Assembly: GCF_015547515.1 (NCBI RefSeq)
Contig: NZ_JADMVE010000007.1
Span: 178,374 to 242,373, forward strand
Reading direction: 5' to 3'
DNA from: Eubacterium sp. 1001713B170207_170306_E7
GTDB lineage: Bacteria; Bacillota; Clostridia; Eubacteriales; Eubacteriaceae
Length of the DNA stretch: 64,000 bases
Made by a program: the position numbers and the translations under genes. The notes under the pieces are model-generated. The model worked only from the letters and a program-made list of their open reading frames with translations. It ran no database searches and was not told where the DNA came from. This document shows positions 62,873 through 64,000 of this stretch, in pieces (within the stretch, counting starts at the first letter, position 1; every line of letters begins with the position of its first letter).

Positions 62873-63928
62873 ATGAAACTATTTACAATTGGACCAACAG
62901 AAATGTACAAAAATACTTTAGAAGTGAAAGCACAAATGGTTCCTTATTTTCGAACAAAGGAATTTTCGGACCTTATGCTAGAAACAGATTCGTTGCTTAA
63001 AAAAAGTGTCGGAACAACCGAAGCTTCCAAATCCATTTACTTGACCGCTTCAGGAAGTGGCGCAATGGAGGCCACTGCTATGAATTGTTTTGACCAAAAC
63101 GATAAACTGCTTGTTATTTCAGGCGGTACTTTTGGAGAACGTTTTGAAGATATTTGCCGAATTCATTTTTTTAATTACGAGGTGTTAAAAATTGAGTTTG
63201 GTCAAACACTTACGCAGGAAATGTTAATCCCCTTTGAAGATAAAGGCTTTACAGGGTTATTAGTAAATCTGCATGAAACCTCAACCGGCCAGTTATATGA
63301 TATTGAAATGCTCTCTGAATTTTGTCAGAGGAATCAATTATTTTTAGTTGTTGACGCAATCACCGTGTTTTTATGTGATCCTTATAATATGGATAGATAT
63401 CACATTGATGCAACCATTATCAGTTCACAGAAAGGTTTGTGCTTATCGCCAGGGCTGTCAATGGTCATTTTAAGTAAGCGGATGGTGGAAAAAGTATATC
63501 AATCAAAGGTAAGCTCATTATATTTTGATTTTAGAGATTATATAAAAAATATGGAAAGAGGACAAACTCCTTTTACGCCCTGTGTAGGGATACTTTATGA
63601 GTTGAATGATATGCTCAAAAAAATTGATCAGGAAAGTATTGAGAGACATCTCAACCGGGTAAGGGCGCTCTGTGAAAATTTCAGAGAGAGTATCAAGAAT
63701 CTACCTATTTCCATTCCTGATTATCCATTATCAAATGGTATGACACCAATTATATTTGAAAAACCCATAGCAAAAGAACTTTTTGAAAGTTTGAAAAATC
63801 AATATGGCATTTATGTTAATCCTACTGGCGGCAAATTGAAAGAAAGGCTTGTCCGAATTGCGCATATTGGTAATCTAACCATTGAGGATAACCAAATGCT
63901 TATTGAACATTTAAAGGTATTTTTATAA
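62873..63928 (+). CDS. Class V aminotransferase, AEP-pyruvate/Ser-glyoxylate transaminase-like
   Basis: A 351-residue fold-type I PLP enzyme. IGPTEMYKNTLEVKAQM at the start, TASGSGAMEATAMNCF (cofactor phosphate loop), VVDAITVFLCD and PLP Lys187 in ISSQKGLCLSPGLSM place it with the alanine-glyoxylate / 2-aminoethylphosphonate-pyruvate transaminases. In a glycan cluster with licD, related genes often help make a phosphonate or amino-alcohol substituent, so that is the best guess here (inference). Base composition is closer to the chromosome than the block before it. A GGGAG site precedes the ATG. Confidence 0.85.
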   Translation: MKLFTIGPTEMYKNTLEVKAQMVPYFRTKEFSDLMLETDSLLKKSVGTTEASKSIYLTASGSGAMEATAMNCFDQNDKLLVISGGTFGERFEDICRIHFFNYEVLKIEFGQTLTQEMLIPFEDKGFTGLLVNLHETSTGQLYDIEMLSEFCQRNQLFLVVDAITVFLCDPYNMDRYHIDATIISSQKGLCLSPGLSMVILSKRMVEKVYQSKVSSLYFDFRDYIKNMERGQTPFTPCVGILYELNDMLKKIDQESIERHLNRVRALCENFRESIKNLPISIPDYPLSNGMTPIIFEKPIAKELFESLKNQYGIYVNPTGGKLKERLVRIAHIGNLTIEDNQMLIEHLKVFL

Positions 63929-63930
63929 AA

Positions 63931-64000
63931 ATGAAAAATCAACAAAGATATTTAAAGGTAATGAGCCATATTAAAGAAAAATATCCCCAAATAAAAACCA
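63931..64000 (+). CDS. Start of an unidentified gene (partial)
   Basis: An open frame runs from ATG 63931 to the window end (23 codons, MKNQQRYLKVMSHIKEKYPQ...). It starts two bases after the aminotransferase stop, as expected for the next gene in the cluster. Too short to identify. Confidence 0.5.
   Translation, partial: MKNQQRYLKVMSHIKEKYPQIKT

Overview
The window looks like a chromosome segment of a mid-GC anaerobic Firmicute (Clostridia). The gene set fits the Eubacteriaceae (Eubacterium limosum group or a close relative), but that placement rests on gene content and order, not on a search. Signals supporting a Firmicute: GlpP-type glycerol regulator, dnaE-pfkA-pyk order, FtsEX followed by an M23 hydrolase, a SAM-I riboswitch before metK, strong AGGAGG ribosome binding sites and consensus TTGACA/TATAAT promoters. 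No rRNA, tRNA or CRISPR array was seen.

Layout. (1) 1-6.2 kb: glycerol and dihydroxyacetone use. On the minus strand glpK, glpP and a partial glpA-like dehydrogenase; divergently, dhaK, dhaL and a one-domain dhaM. (2) 6.3-7.7 kb: an unusual VanZ-like/metallophosphoesterase fusion. (3) 7.8-13.9 kb: exopolysaccharide control module: a membrane UDP-sugar 4,6-dehydratase, a Wzz-like co-polymerase, BY-kinase, PHP phosphatase and a secreted unknown, with a convergent LCP ligase. (4) 14.1-20.4 kb: dnaE (apparently starting at ATC), pfkA, pyk. (5) 20.4-26.2 kb, minus strand: CBS-domain transporter, a WalRK-like two-component system with a beta-propeller lipoprotein, and a TtcA-like tRNA thiolase. (6) 26.4-48.7 kb: mostly housekeeping: HAD phosphatase, M24 peptidase, metK, ftsEX with M23 hydrolase, S41 protease, uvrBA, feoAB, an EamA transporter, an amino-acid racemase, leuS, rnhA. 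(7) 48.7-50.9 kb: an isolated TnpB-family gene whose three RuvC catalytic residues all appear replaced, with palindromic hairpins in inverted order upstream and a run of hairpins ending in a U-tract downstream. (8) 50.9-64 kb: surface glycan biosynthesis cluster: bacillosamine-type aminotransferase, initiating sugar transferase, acetyltransferase, a broken second acetyltransferase, a glycosyltransferase, a TviB/TviC-type pair, then a markedly AT-rich block (two glycosyltransferases, Wzy, LicD, Wzx), then a class V aminotransferase.

How it fits together. The 4,6-dehydratase at 7.9 kb could feed the aminotransferase and acetyltransferase at 51-53 kb, so glycan production appears split: control near 8-13 kb and assembly at 51-64 kb, with housekeeping genes between. 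The strongest candidate for something undescribed is the nuclease-dead TnpB-like gene and its flanking RNA-like elements beside the glycan cluster. Next are the ATC start of dnaE and a GC-rich structured intergenic element bounded by two identical terminator hairpins between metK and ftsE.
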